Source: Ignavibacteriota bacterium
GTDB lineage: Bacteria; Bacteroidota; Ignavibacteria; UBA10030; SZUA-254
DNA length: 64,000 bases
Assembly: GCA_025358305.1 (NCBI GenBank)
Contig: JANYJZ010000027.1
Coordinates: 62,001 to 126,000, forward strand
Direction of reading: 5' to 3'
Position numbers and translations under genes: made by a program
The notes under the pieces: generated by a model
The model's database searches: none
What the model was told of the DNA's origin: nothing
The model's input: only the letters and a program-made list of their open reading frames with translations
Shown: positions 54,357 through 63,872 of the stretch, piece after piece
Layout of the letters: every line of letters begins with the position of its first letter
Position numbering within the stretch: position 1 is the stretch's first letter

Positions 54357-54932
54357 ATGACGACAGCGCTTTCCATCGATCGATCAAGAACGGCATTGGT
54401 CGTCATCGATCTTCAAAAAGGAATTGTGGCTCGGCAGACCGCTCCGTATCCGTCCGACGCCGTCGTTCGAAACGCTGCGGCGCTTGCCGATGCTTTCAGA
54501 AAGCACGCGATCCCCATCTTTCTCGTGCGCGTGACCCCGTCTCCCGACCGGAAGGACGCCTTGCGCCCCATCGCCGACACGCCAGTGCCGGCCCAAGTAC
54601 CGCCAGCGGATTGGGCTGAGATCGTCCACGAGTTGGGGCCGATGGAGAATGATTTCGTGATCACGAAGCATCAATGGGGCGCATTCTACGGCACCGACCT
54701 TGATCTGCAATGCAGACGGCGCGGAATAACAACGATGGTGCTCTGCGGCATCTCCACGAATATCGGCGTCGAAAGCACCGCCCGGTTCGCGTATGAATAC
54801 GGGTACCAGCAGGTCTTTGCCGAGGATGCGATGTCCGCCCTGTCGGCGGAGGAACATCTTCATACGGTGACGAAGATCTTTCCCCGTATCGGTCTCGTGA
54901 GGAAGACGGAAGAGATCCTGGCGGGTCTTTAA
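54357..54932 (+). CDS. Isochorismatase-fold cysteine hydrolase
   Basis: This 191-residue enzyme has the catalytic triad of the family: Asp in VVIDLQKG (about residue 18), Lys in ITKHQWGAF (about 101) and the nucleophilic Cys in LCGISTNIGVESTAR (about 124). The family hydrolyses isochorismate, nicotinamide and other small amides; the substrate is not defined. It is coupled to acs by a 3-bp gap and followed by a terminator. The YcaC/nicotinamidase-like group is the closest in style. Confidence 0.87.
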   Translation: MTTALSIDRSRTALVVIDLQKGIVARQTAPYPSDAVVRNAAALADAFRKHAIPIFLVRVTPSPDRKDALRPIADTPVPAQVPPADWAEIVHELGPMENDFVITKHQWGAFYGTDLDLQCRRRGITTMVLCGISTNIGVESTARFAYEYGYQQVFAEDAMSALSAEEHLHTVTKIFPRIGLVRKTEEILAGL

Positions 54933-54980
54933 CATTTTCGGACGCAAACGATCAGATTCAGGCTCTCCGTCGTTGTCGCT

Positions 54981-55010
54981 CGCGGGCGAGCCCACCCGCG
55001 CTCCTTTTTC
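54981..55010 (+). terminator. Terminator after the acs-hydrolase pair
   Basis: A perfect 6-bp GC stem (54981-54986 with 54995-55000) followed by CTCCTTTTTC. Confidence 0.7.
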
Positions 55011-55036
55011 TCCTCATCGTGCCTCCATTCCCATTC

Positions 55037-55065
55037 TTGAATCTGAACCAAATATTCCATACCTT
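55037..55065 (+). promoter_or_regulatory. Promoter for htpX
   Basis: TTGAAT at 55037-55042, a 17-nt spacer and TACCTT at 55060-55065. The predicted leader is about 32 nt. Confidence 0.6.
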
Positions 55066-55103
55066 ATAAGCAGTAAACAAGTTTAGATTAGGAATAAGAT
55101 GAT

Positions 55104-55958
55104 ATGAACACGCTAAAAACGGTATTTTTAATGACACTAATGATGGTCATCCTCATTCTTGTCGGATCGTTTCTTGGCGGAGAGCGCGGAATGATGATGG
55201 CGTTCGCCTTCTCGCTCCTGATGAATGCTGGGTCCTACTGGTTCTCGGACAAGCTCGTCCTCATGATGTACCGCGCAAAGGAGGTCACCGAGGCGGAGTC
55301 CCCAAGGCTCTTCTCGATCGCCCGGCGCGTTTCCACCGAAGCTCAACTTCCCATGCCCCGCGTCTACATCATCCCCGGGGAGACCCCCAACGCTTTTGCC
55401 ACCGGCAGGAGCCCCGACCACGCGGCGGTCGCCGCGACCGAAGGGATCCTCGCGCTCTTGAGCGACGATGAACTGGAAGGCGTCCTCGCCCATGAATTCG
55501 CCCACATCAAGCACAGAGACATCCTCACGGGAACCATCGCGGCGACCTTCGTCGGCGCGATCACCTTCGTCGCCCGGATGGCGGGCTGGTCGATGATGTT
55601 CGGCGGCGGAAGCCGGGACGACCGCCGGGATTCAAACGGCATCAGCGAAATTGCGATGCTGATCCTCGCCCCGATCGCAGCGGTCCTCGTGCAGCTCGCG
55701 ATCTCGCGCTCACGGGAGTTCGCCGCGGATGCCGGCGCCGCGCAGTTCACCGGACGCCCGCTGTCGCTTGCGAGCGCGCTCGAGAAGCTTGAACGCGGAG
55801 TCGAGCGGATCCCGATGGCGAACCCCTCGCCCGCCTCGGCCCATATGTTCATCGTCAACCCGCTGCGCGGCGGCGGGGTCATGAAATTGTTTTCGACACA
55901 CCCGCCCATCCAGGAACGCGTCGACCGCCTCCAACAGATCGCGATGGGAAACGCCTAA
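55104..55958 (+). CDS. htpX: Zinc metalloprotease HtpX
   Basis: This is a 284-residue inner-membrane protease that clears damaged membrane proteins. Two N-terminal helices (about 5-25 and 30-50) are followed by the zinc motif HEFAH at residues 130-134. The third ligand is Glu in SREFAADAGAA near 206, and two more hydrophobic segments follow. It is complete. The promoter upstream is ordinary, with no visible heat-shock element. Glutamate dehydrogenase begins 69 bp later. Confidence 0.95.
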   Translation: MNTLKTVFLMTLMMVILILVGSFLGGERGMMMAFAFSLLMNAGSYWFSDKLVLMMYRAKEVTEAESPRLFSIARRVSTEAQLPMPRVYIIPGETPNAFATGRSPDHAAVAATEGILALLSDDELEGVLAHEFAHIKHRDILTGTIAATFVGAITFVARMAGWSMMFGGGSRDDRRDSNGISEIAMLILAPIAAVLVQLAISRSREFAADAGAAQFTGRPLSLASALEKLERGVERIPMANPSPASAHMFIVNPLRGGGVMKLFSTHPPIQERVDRLQQIAMGNA

Positions 55959-56027
55959 TTGACGCCCATCTGCTCTCAACGAGAGCGGACGGACACTGAT
56001 TCTCACGGAAAGGAGACACGACACTGC

Positions 56028-57317
56028 ATGTTTGATCAACCGATCCTCCATCATGAACCAACGCCGATTACGGACAAGGAAAATCCGCTCGAATCCATGA
56101 TGCGGCGATTTGACATCGCTGCGGAGATACTGGGTCTTGAGAAGGGTCTGTACGAGTATTTGAAGACGCCTGCCAAACAGGTGATCGTATCCATTCCCAT
56201 CCAGATGGACGACGGAAGGATCGAGATCTTCGAAGGTTACCGCGTCATCCACAACGACATCCTTGGACCGTCGAAGGGGGGCATCCGGTACGCTCCTGAC
56301 GTCACGCTTGACGAGGTGAAGGCGCTCGCGGCGTGGATGACGTGGAAGTGCGCGATCATGAACATCCCGTTCGGCGGCGCGAAGGGCGCGGTCCGTTGCG
56401 ACGTGAACACCCTCACGAAGGTGGAACTGGAAAAGATCACCCGGCGGTACACGTCGAATCTGCTCGACGTGTTCGGCCCGGACCGGGACATCCCCGCTCC
56501 CGACATGAATACGAACGAGCAGGTCATGGCCTGGATCATGGATACGTATAGCATGCACATGCGCAGGACCGAGACCGCCGTGGTCACGGGAAAACCGCTC
56601 ATCCTCGGCGGATCGCTCGGCCGGCGAGAGGCGACCGGCAGGGGCTGCATGATCGTCACGCTCGGCGCGCTCGAAAAGAAGGGGATCAAGGCGAAAGGCG
56701 CGACGATCGCCGTGCAGGGATTCGGCAACGTCGGGTCGACGACCGCCCAGCTCTTGGCTGAGCAGGGATGCACCATTGTCGGCATCTCCGACGTCACGGG
56801 TGCGTATTACAACAAGAAGGGGATCGACATCGCGAAAGCGCTTGCCTGGGCCTCGACGCACAGAACGCTCGACGGTTTCACTGGAGGGGACAAGATCACC
56901 CAAGAGGAACTCCTCGAACTCGAATGCGACGTCCTCGTCCCGGCAGCCAAGGAAGAACAGATCACCGCGGCCAACGCTCCGCGCATCCGCGCAAAGATCA
57001 TTTGCGAAGGCGCGAACGGCCCGACCGATGCGAGCGCCGACCCGATCCTGCAGGAGAAGGGGATCCTCGTCATTCCGGATATCCTGGCAAATGCCGGCGG
57101 TGTGACCGTCTCGTATTTCGAGTGGGCACAGGACCGCGCGGGGTATTTCTGGACGCTCGACAGGGTGAACCGCCGTTTGGAGCGCCTGATGCGTGCGTCG
57201 TTCGACGCCGTCTACCAGTCAGCGGAAAAGTACAGCGTTTCGCTCCGCATCGGCGCGTACATCCTCGCGATCGACAAGGTGGCGAAGACGTTGAAGGTCC
57301 GGGGCATCTATGCGTAG
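56028..57317 (+). CDS. gdhA: Glutamate dehydrogenase
   Basis: This 429-residue enzyme interconverts glutamate and 2-oxoglutarate plus ammonia. The catalytic region shows GPSKGGIRYAPDVTLDEVKALA and a lysine in WMTWKCAIMNIPFGGAKGAV. The Rossmann domain shows GFGNVGSTTAQLL. Length matches the hexameric 420-450 residue class. Leucine- or phenylalanine-dehydrogenase specificity is less likely given size and motif spacing. The ATG at 56028 follows AAGGAG by 12 nt. A hypothetical gene and bamD follow closely. Confidence 0.94.
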   Translation: MFDQPILHHEPTPITDKENPLESMMRRFDIAAEILGLEKGLYEYLKTPAKQVIVSIPIQMDDGRIEIFEGYRVIHNDILGPSKGGIRYAPDVTLDEVKALAAWMTWKCAIMNIPFGGAKGAVRCDVNTLTKVELEKITRRYTSNLLDVFGPDRDIPAPDMNTNEQVMAWIMDTYSMHMRRTETAVVTGKPLILGGSLGRREATGRGCMIVTLGALEKKGIKAKGATIAVQGFGNVGSTTAQLLAEQGCTIVGISDVTGAYYNKKGIDIAKALAWASTHRTLDGFTGGDKITQEELLELECDVLVPAAKEEQITAANAPRIRAKIICEGANGPTDASADPILQEKGILVIPDILANAGGVTVSYFEWAQDRAGYFWTLDRVNRRLERLMRASFDAVYQSAEKYSVSLRIGAYILAIDKVAKTLKVRGIYA

Positions 57318-57335
57318 GAAGGACCGAGTCCCGGC

Positions 57336-57980
57336 GTGAACCGATCGCACCTGCCGGTCGTCTTCGCCCTGGGTCTGCTCGCTGCCTCGATGGTGAGCGC
57401 GGCTGCGGCTTTTGGGCAAGAGGACTCGCTGAAAAGCAATCTCACTCTCGCACAGGAAGCCGTCCGGGCGGCGGCGGGGGAGGTGCTGACCCGCTCCGGC
57501 ATCACCGCCGGTGAGCATGTCGCGTTGCGCGTCGAGCAGGGCGCCGAGAGTTGGATCACCGAACAGGCGTTCGCCGCCGAGCTCAAGGCGGCGGGTCACG
57601 ATGTCGTCCTTGGAGGCACCGTGATGCCCGCTGACGGTGCCGTGATCGAGATCCGGCATCCGACGATCTCGGTGCGATACACCGATCCGTCGGAGGACGG
57701 CTTGTTCGGCACACGAAGGGTCCGGCGGACAGTCGCTGCCGAGTTCTCGTGCATGGTCGCGTCCGCCCCCGGGGCGAATGTCCGCATGAGTGAGTCGCTT
57801 TCGCGCGCCCTCTCCGACACGGTCCGCGTCGACGCCGTTCCGGGGATCGAGCCCGCCGGCCTCAACAGTACGCGCGGGGAACTCCCGCAGGAACGGTTCA
57901 TCGATCGGATCGTCGAACCGTTCGTCATCGTCGGGACAACCGGCGTCGTCGTTTACTTGTTATTCAATATTCGCAGCTGA
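57336..57980 (+). CDS. Exported protein of unknown function upstream of bamD
   Basis: This 214-residue protein starts at GTG 57336. It has an N-terminal signal peptide (about 1-27, ending near AFGQE), a soluble alpha/beta domain and a final hydrophobic helix (about 195-210) that could anchor it. No catalytic motif or named family is evident to me. It ends 2 bp before bamD, so translation is coupled and a role in envelope assembly is plausible. It is composed like its neighbours, with no sign of recent transfer. Confidence 0.75.
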   Translation: MNRSHLPVVFALGLLAASMVSAAAAFGQEDSLKSNLTLAQEAVRAAAGEVLTRSGITAGEHVALRVEQGAESWITEQAFAAELKAAGHDVVLGGTVMPADGAVIEIRHPTISVRYTDPSEDGLFGTRRVRRTVAAEFSCMVASAPGANVRMSESLSRALSDTVRVDAVPGIEPAGLNSTRGELPQERFIDRIVEPFVIVGTTGVVVYLLFNIRS

Positions 57981-57982
57981 CC

Positions 57983-58810
57983 ATGACCTTATCAATGTTT
58001 CGCGGATTCGTTCTCTGTCTTCTGTCGCTCATCTTCGCGATGCTCATCTCCTCATGCGGGTCCTCGAACGTCGTCCAGAACCTTTCCGCCGAGGAACGCT
58101 TTGACCTGGGGAAGAAGAAGTACCTCAATGGCGACTACCTCGAAGCGATCAATGACTTTCAGCTCATCAAGCTTCAATACCCGGCCAGCAGTGTCGCCGA
58201 CGACGCCCAGTACTACCTCGCGGAATGTCGTTATGCGCGGGAGGAATTCCTCCTCGCAAGCGAAGAGTATCAGTCGCTGAAACGGCTCATGGCCTCGAGC
58301 CCGTTCGTGCCCCAGGCGCAGTACAAGATCGGGATGTGCTACTACAGCCTTGCGCCGCGTTCATCGCTTGACCAGACCTATTCGCGCAAGGCCATCGAGG
58401 AGTTCCAGGCGTTCGTGGAGGAGTACCGGGCGGACACGCTCGTTGCCTCCGCTGAGTCCAAGATACGCGAGCTCAATACCCGCTTGGCGCAAAAGCTCTA
58501 CGAGACAGCGGACGTCTATGAGAAGCTCGACTACAACAAGTCGGCGACGCTCTATTACGACATGATCGTCGAACAGTATCATGACACCGAATATGCCGAG
58601 CCGGCGCTCCTCAAGAAGGCGAAGATGCTCGTGAAGCGGAAGAAATTCGATGAGGCGCGTACCGAGATCGATAAATTCCTTACGCGCTACCCGTCGAGCC
58701 GACTCCGCCAGGACGCCGAGAGCCTGCGTTCGTCCATCGAGGCGCTCGGATCCCCCAGCTCCGCCGCCGGTGGATCGCAGACCGGCAGCGCACCCGCTGA
58801 CCGGCACTAA
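57983..58810 (+). CDS. bamD: Outer-membrane assembly lipoprotein BamD
   Basis: This 275-residue lipoprotein works with BamA to insert beta-barrel proteins in the outer membrane. The lipoprotein signal ends in LISSC (Cys25). Tetratricopeptide repeats follow, including KYLNGDYLEAINDFQLIKLQYP at the start and a clear TPR pair near residues 180-240, matching the YfiO/BamD architecture. The Ser/Ala/Gly-rich tail (about 255-275) is disordered. A thioesterase gene follows after 17 bp. Confidence 0.92.
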   Translation: MTLSMFRGFVLCLLSLIFAMLISSCGSSNVVQNLSAEERFDLGKKKYLNGDYLEAINDFQLIKLQYPASSVADDAQYYLAECRYAREEFLLASEEYQSLKRLMASSPFVPQAQYKIGMCYYSLAPRSSLDQTYSRKAIEEFQAFVEEYRADTLVASAESKIRELNTRLAQKLYETADVYEKLDYNKSATLYYDMIVEQYHDTEYAEPALLKKAKMLVKRKKFDEARTEIDKFLTRYPSSRLRQDAESLRSSIEALGSPSSAAGGSQTGSAPADRH

Positions 58811-58827
58811 ACCGATACGCCATCGAT

Positions 58828-59328
58828 ATGACCAAGAAGACACGACCCATTCGCACAAAGCGCCGCACCGTCCGGGATTCCCAGGTGGAGATGACGCAAC
58901 TCGTCCTCCCGAACGACACGAACCAGCTCGGCAACCTCCTCGGCGGCCGGCTCATGGAGTGGATGGACATCGCCGCTGCGATCTCCGCACAGCGTCACTC
59001 GAATCGCGTCTGCGTCACGGCGGCGGTCGATGGACTCGTGTTTCACCAACCGATCCGCCTCGGCGAGGTCGTGACTCTGCGCGCATCGGTGAACCGCGCG
59101 TTCGGCACCTCCATGGAGGTCGGAGTCTCCGTCATCGCAGAAAATCAGCTGACCGGGGCTCGCAAGACGGCCAACACGGCATATCTGACCTTTGTCGCGG
59201 TCGACGACCATCTCCTTCCCGTGGCGGTGGATCCGATCATTCCGCTCACCCCTGAACAGAAGCGCCGTTTCGGTGAGGCCCTCCGTCGACGTACGCTCCG
59301 GCTCCGACCACTTCGCCGTGAAAAATGA
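58828..59328 (+). CDS. Hotdog-fold acyl-CoA thioesterase (YciA/BFIT type)
   Basis: This 166-residue enzyme cleaves acyl-CoA thioesters. The hotdog signature is visible as NDTNQLGNLLGGRLMEWMD with the catalytic Asn/Asp region, then HQPIRLGEVVTLRASVNRAFGTSMEVGV. It begins with a basic Lys/Arg-rich stretch and ends in a basic tail. It likely acts on medium- or long-chain CoAs in the cytoplasm. The FG-GAP gene starts 31 bp later. Confidence 0.9.
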   Translation: MTKKTRPIRTKRRTVRDSQVEMTQLVLPNDTNQLGNLLGGRLMEWMDIAAAISAQRHSNRVCVTAAVDGLVFHQPIRLGEVVTLRASVNRAFGTSMEVGVSVIAENQLTGARKTANTAYLTFVAVDDHLLPVAVDPIIPLTPEQKRRFGEALRRRTLRLRPLRREK

Positions 59329-59359
59329 CCATTTGTTTCCCCGTCGGGCCGCAGGAACG

Positions 59360-61567
59360 ATGATCGCGCACCTCAGCTCTCCAACGCGCATCGCGTTTCT
59401 CTGTTTAACGCTCCACTTCATGGCCTACGACAGGCTCTCCGCGCAGCGCTACCTCACAACATTCGGCCCCGTCCAGGAGCTCACGACGAACAAGGCCATC
59501 CACGGGCTCCTCTCCGGCGATTTTAACGGAGACGGCCTTCAGGACCTCGCCGCGTACGGCGGCACGAGCATCGTCGTCTACTACCAACAACTCCCGCCAC
59601 ACTCGTGGCAGTCAGTGACGCTCAAGGTGGACCGTCCCATCCGGACTGCAACTGTGGCACGGTGCAACGACGACCGTATCGACGACATTGTCATCGCGAC
59701 CGATCCCCCCGGGAGTATCGAGGTTCTGCTCGGGCGCCCGCGCAAAGGGCTCGTCGTCGCCTGGAAGAAGGACGTTCCCGAACCGTTCAGCAGCCTGGCC
59801 GTGGCGAACGTCAACAACGACCGCAAGGCGGACATCCTGTTATGGGGCGAAAAGCAGCTCGGCGTCCAGGTGTTCCTCGGGAATGGCAACGGGACATTTC
59901 GCGTCTCGCCTGTTCTGTTCGGCGAATATTCCATCAGCGCGCTCGCCGTGGACGACATGAACGATGACGGCATCGCGGACATCATCGTAGGGAACTGGAT
60001 CTCCAACGAACTGCTTCTCTACACTGGATTCGGCAATATGAAGTTCTCCGACCCGGCGGTCATCTCGCTCACGTCCGAACCCTCATTCGTGACGACGTCC
60101 TACTTCGATGGCGATCCCATGAAGGATATCATCGTCGTGTCCGGCTCGAACCGGTCCATCCAGGTCTTCTCGGGGGACGGGCTGGGCGGATTCAAACCCT
60201 CAGCGCCCGTGTTCGTAGGAGCGCCGCCATCGGTGATGATGCTCGCGGATGTGAACGGGGATGGCAGGCCGGACATCGGCATTCTCTGCGCCCAGGGACG
60301 CTATCTCGCCGTGGGATTGAACGATGGCAAGGGTGTCGTCGAGGAACTCATGAAATTCGCTGGCGGGAAGACCCCATCGGGGTTCACGTTCTTCACCCAC
60401 GCCAGGACAGGCAGGACGAACGCAGCCATCGTCGACAGCTCGTCCCACAAGATCCGAATCGCCTTCAACGCATCCGTCACGGACTCGTCAATAGGCCGAA
60501 CCGAGTATATGACCGGACTCGGCCCGTCTGGGGTCGCAACGTCGCGCGTCTCGCGCGACGGCAGGGAGGACGCGTTCGTTGGGAATGCCGCCTCCGGGAC
60601 TGTCTCGTATTTTCACCAGCTGGCGGACGGGAGCTACGACGGACAAATGTCGTTCTCGACCCTCACGAAGCCGACCGAGATCAGTTACGTCTGGGGGAAC
60701 GACACGATGGCAGTGCTGCTCCTGACGGATCCTTCCGAACATCTTTCATCCATTGCGGAGATCCAGACGAGCGATTTCTCGCACCGATCGTTTGCGCTTC
60801 CGTTGCGGGAGGAGAGCGACCTCGTTTCCGTGGACGCGGACCCCGCCACGGGGACCCTGCAGATCTATGCCCTGGAACAGGAGTCGCGGCATCACAGCTT
60901 ATCCCTCATTGAATTCGAACAGATCGCACCGTCGAGGTTCATCGAGCGTACGTGCACGCCGGCATTGCCGGTATCGCTCAGCGCGTGCGTCATGACGCGC
61001 AGAAGCCCGCATGCGCTCCAGGGCCTCTGCTACGTCCGCTATAACGCAAAGACGAAGAGCGAGGACGTGTATGAGATGGCCCAAGAGAAGCCGCGCCAGT
61101 TTACCGCGCCCGTCCTTGCGTTTTCCGTGAGCGTCCCGGAGAGCTGCGGCGTGCTCGCGTGGAGCACCGACCTCAACGCAGACGGCGTGGATGATCTCAT
61201 CCTGAACCTTCGGGAGCCCGCCAATGTACTTCTCTGCTCGTTTCGGCAAAAGGACTCGACGGTCTCTGCCCCGACCGTTCGGATGAAGGACATCTCCATC
61301 CGGTCGGAGAAGTATCTGCAGGTCGGGGATGCGACAGGGGACGGTATCGCCGACATCATCTTTGAGAATAACATCACGAAGAGCCTCTATTACCTTCCCG
61401 GTCCGGTGACAAGTTCGGCCCTCCCACGGGTCAGACTCATCAGTACCGAGGGCTTGGGGGGATTTGCCCTCGGACACGCCCCCGGCGACTCCTCCGTCCA
61501 ATTGCTCGTGACGGAACAGCTTCAGGGTCTCTTCAAGGTCGTCATCTTCAGCGGAGGAGGGAACTGA
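59360..61567 (+). CDS. Secreted FG-GAP/VCBS repeat protein
   Basis: This is a 735-residue exported protein with a signal peptide (about 1-28, ending LSAQ). Calcium-binding FG-GAP repeats recur through the chain, for instance GDFNGDGLQDLA, NVNNDRKADIL, DMNDDGIADIIVG, DVNGDGRPDIGI, DLNADGVDDLIL and GDATGDGIADII. The aspartate-rich loops predict a beta-propeller. No catalytic site is visible; adhesion or substrate binding at the cell surface is likely. Its stop is 1 bp before the metalloprotease start. Confidence 0.87.
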   Translation: MIAHLSSPTRIAFLCLTLHFMAYDRLSAQRYLTTFGPVQELTTNKAIHGLLSGDFNGDGLQDLAAYGGTSIVVYYQQLPPHSWQSVTLKVDRPIRTATVARCNDDRIDDIVIATDPPGSIEVLLGRPRKGLVVAWKKDVPEPFSSLAVANVNNDRKADILLWGEKQLGVQVFLGNGNGTFRVSPVLFGEYSISALAVDDMNDDGIADIIVGNWISNELLLYTGFGNMKFSDPAVISLTSEPSFVTTSYFDGDPMKDIIVVSGSNRSIQVFSGDGLGGFKPSAPVFVGAPPSVMMLADVNGDGRPDIGILCAQGRYLAVGLNDGKGVVEELMKFAGGKTPSGFTFFTHARTGRTNAAIVDSSSHKIRIAFNASVTDSSIGRTEYMTGLGPSGVATSRVSRDGREDAFVGNAASGTVSYFHQLADGSYDGQMSFSTLTKPTEISYVWGNDTMAVLLLTDPSEHLSSIAEIQTSDFSHRSFALPLREESDLVSVDADPATGTLQIYALEQESRHHSLSLIEFEQIAPSRFIERTCTPALPVSLSACVMTRRSPHALQGLCYVRYNAKTKSEDVYEMAQEKPRQFTAPVLAFSVSVPESCGVLAWSTDLNADGVDDLILNLREPANVLLCSFRQKDSTVSAPTVRMKDISIRSEKYLQVGDATGDGIADIIFENNITKSLYYLPGPVTSSALPRVRLISTEGLGGFALGHAPGDSSVQLLVTEQLQGLFKVVIFSGGGN

Positions 61568-61568
61568 C

Positions 61569-63239
61569 GTGAGATCCATCGTGTTCCTGGCCGCCTTCGT
61601 CTTGATCGTTCGCGCCTCCGGATTCGCGCAGGAGACAGATCCGCGGAGCGTCAACGTCGAGTCGATCCTCGCTGCGGCCCGCCAGGTCCGGGTGCCGCAC
61701 GCGCGGACCATATCCTCGCTCCCGGCGGAAGGGGAGAAGTGCGGGCTCTGGATATCACTCGCGATCCTCAGAAATTGGGACAAATTCTCCCAGGCGGATC
61801 GTGCCGAACTGACCTCGTTCCTCGCTGCGCCGCAAACGCAGACACAACGGGTCATCGGGCATTTCCTGGTGCACTACGACACGACCGGGCCGGATGCCGC
61901 CGCAATGCTCGACGTCAACAACCTTCCGATCCCCAATTCTTCCGAGCAGTACGTCGACTCGGTCGGCAAGTTCTTCAATGACGTCTTCACCCGTGAGATC
62001 GATTCCCTGGGGTACGACTCGCCCCTGCAGGCCGGCCAGACCACCTATGACATCTACGTCGCGGACATCACGTACTACGGCCTCACCCGGTCGGAGAGCG
62101 CCATCGCAGGATTCGTCCCTCCGAGGTATGTGACAAGCATTCAGATCGACAATGATTACCGGGAGTTCTATAGCCGGGGCATGGCAGGCCTTAAAGTGAC
62201 CGCCGCGCATGAGTTCCACCATGCGATCCAGCTCGGATCCTACGGCCTCTGGGCGAGCGACGCGTACTTTCTCGAGATCACGTCCACTTGGATGGAGGAC
62301 GTCATGTACACCGACGTTAACGACTATTACCAGTACGTCAAGGACCCGCTCTCGTTCCCCGTCACGCCGCGCGGGCAGTTTGCGACGCCGGAGGTGACGT
62401 TCACGCAAAGCAACGGTCTCATCGAGTACAGCAGGTCGGTATGGGGGAAGTTTCTGGAACAGCGCTATTCGGCGGACGTCATGCGCCGGACGTGGGAGGA
62501 GATACGCCAGGTTCCCGCTCTCACGGCTCTCGACCGGGCACTTGGCGAGCGTCAAAGCTCGCTCCGGCAGGCGTTCTTCGAGTGGACGGTCTGGAATTCC
62601 CGTACGGGACCGCTCGCCGACACGGTGACGGGCTATCATGAGGCGAACAATTACCCTCTCATGCGGACCCGTCCAGTGGCGGGATACGTGTCGCCGGGAA
62701 GAACGCTCTCCGACAGCATACAATCGTTCAGTTCCGTCTACCGGCCGGTGGTCGTCGGCGGAAACCAGATGCTGGCGATGATATCGAACGTGAATGCTAG
62801 CCTGCCCGCCGGGTGGCTGCGGTTCTCCTACGTCATGCAGGACGGCGAAAACGCAACCTTCAAGCATCTCGCCAACGGGATCTCGGTGAAGGTCGAGGTC
62901 CAAGATCCGGAGAACTGGACGTCGCAGGAGAACGTTCCTTCGCTCGTGAGCGATGCGCTCGTCTATCCGAACCCTTTCGTCCGAGGCAAGAGTCCGATGC
63001 TCGTCGTGCGCCTTCCGTACGTCACGGACAAGACGGCCACGTTCTTTGTGATGAGCGCGGGGATGGAGCGGATCTTTTCCGGAGAGCTCCCCGTCGTCGA
63101 ACGCCGTCCGCTCGAGCAGTCCATCGAGTGGAACGTGAGGACCAACGCCGGTGAGAACGTCCCCTCGGGGATCTATATTTTTATCGCAACGATTGACGGC
63201 AGAGAGTACAAAGGAAAATTCACCGTGATCGGAGGATAG
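61569..63239 (+). CDS. Secreted zinc metalloprotease with type IX-like sorting domain, GTG start
   Basis: This 556-residue protein has a signal peptide (about 1-20). It carries the zinc motif HEFHH at residues 214-218, followed by a downstream acidic helix ending ITSTWMED that can supply the third ligand, as in MXAN_6640-like gluzincins. The last 85 residues form a beta-sandwich starting VYPNPF and ending with GKFTVIGG, very like the type A C-terminal sorting domain of type IX secretion. It is therefore probably secreted or surface-attached. The start is GTG at 61569. The ATP-binding gene follows with no gap. Confidence 0.85.
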   Translation: MRSIVFLAAFVLIVRASGFAQETDPRSVNVESILAAARQVRVPHARTISSLPAEGEKCGLWISLAILRNWDKFSQADRAELTSFLAAPQTQTQRVIGHFLVHYDTTGPDAAAMLDVNNLPIPNSSEQYVDSVGKFFNDVFTREIDSLGYDSPLQAGQTTYDIYVADITYYGLTRSESAIAGFVPPRYVTSIQIDNDYREFYSRGMAGLKVTAAHEFHHAIQLGSYGLWASDAYFLEITSTWMEDVMYTDVNDYYQYVKDPLSFPVTPRGQFATPEVTFTQSNGLIEYSRSVWGKFLEQRYSADVMRRTWEEIRQVPALTALDRALGERQSSLRQAFFEWTVWNSRTGPLADTVTGYHEANNYPLMRTRPVAGYVSPGRTLSDSIQSFSSVYRPVVVGGNQMLAMISNVNASLPAGWLRFSYVMQDGENATFKHLANGISVKVEVQDPENWTSQENVPSLVSDALVYPNPFVRGKSPMLVVRLPYVTDKTATFFVMSAGMERIFSGELPVVERRPLEQSIEWNVRTNAGENVPSGIYIFIATIDGREYKGKFTVIGG

Positions 63240-63854
63240 ATGACGCTGGTACTGCTCCAGGCGGAGAAGATCGCCAAGACCTTCAATCGCCGCAAGATCT
63301 TCTCCGAGATCGGCCTTTCGGCCCAGTTGAACGATGCGGTCTCGATCACCGGCCGGAACGGATCGGGGAAGTCGACGCTCATGAAGATCATCGCAGGCGT
63401 GCTCGCTCCGACCTCAGGCACGATCGCCCTCCAGGTCGGCGATGAGGCGATCCCGGCGGCCGACCGGCACCGGTACATCGGGTTCGTGTCTCCGTACCTC
63501 CAGCTCTACGACGAGTTCAGCGGCGTCGAGAACCTTGAACTCTTCTGCAAGGTCCGCGGCATCGAGGCGGACATCCATGCACTCCTGGCGAGGGTCAATC
63601 TTTCCGAGCGAAAACATGACTTCGTCCGGACCTATTCCTCCGGCATGCGCCAGCGGCTGAAGTACGCGTTCGCGCTCATCCACAGGCCGCCGCTCCTCCT
63701 CCTCGATGAACCGACATCCAACCTCGACGCGGAAGGGAAGGAGACGGTGCACCGGATCATCGACGAACAGCGCCGCACCGGCATCGTCATCATCGCGACG
63801 AACGATGAGGAAGATCGGGCGCTTTGCAATAAAGAGGTACATCTCGATGCATAA
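63240..63854 (+). CDS. ccmA: ABC transporter ATP-binding protein, CcmA-like
   Basis: This 204-residue ATPase has Walker A GRNGSGKST at residues 38-46, the signature YSSGMRQRL near 140-148 and Walker B LLLLDEPTSNLD. The short length and the next gene, whose product resembles CcmB, point to CcmA, which with CcmB exports heme or heme-related material for cytochrome c maturation. A general ABC ATPase cannot be excluded from this domain alone. It starts directly after the protease stop. Confidence 0.85.
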   Translation: MTLVLLQAEKIAKTFNRRKIFSEIGLSAQLNDAVSITGRNGSGKSTLMKIIAGVLAPTSGTIALQVGDEAIPAADRHRYIGFVSPYLQLYDEFSGVENLELFCKVRGIEADIHALLARVNLSERKHDFVRTYSSGMRQRLKYAFALIHRPPLLLLDEPTSNLDAEGKETVHRIIDEQRRTGIVIIATNDEEDRALCNKEVHLDA

Positions 63855-63872
63855 CCCGCAGAAGGCCCACGC

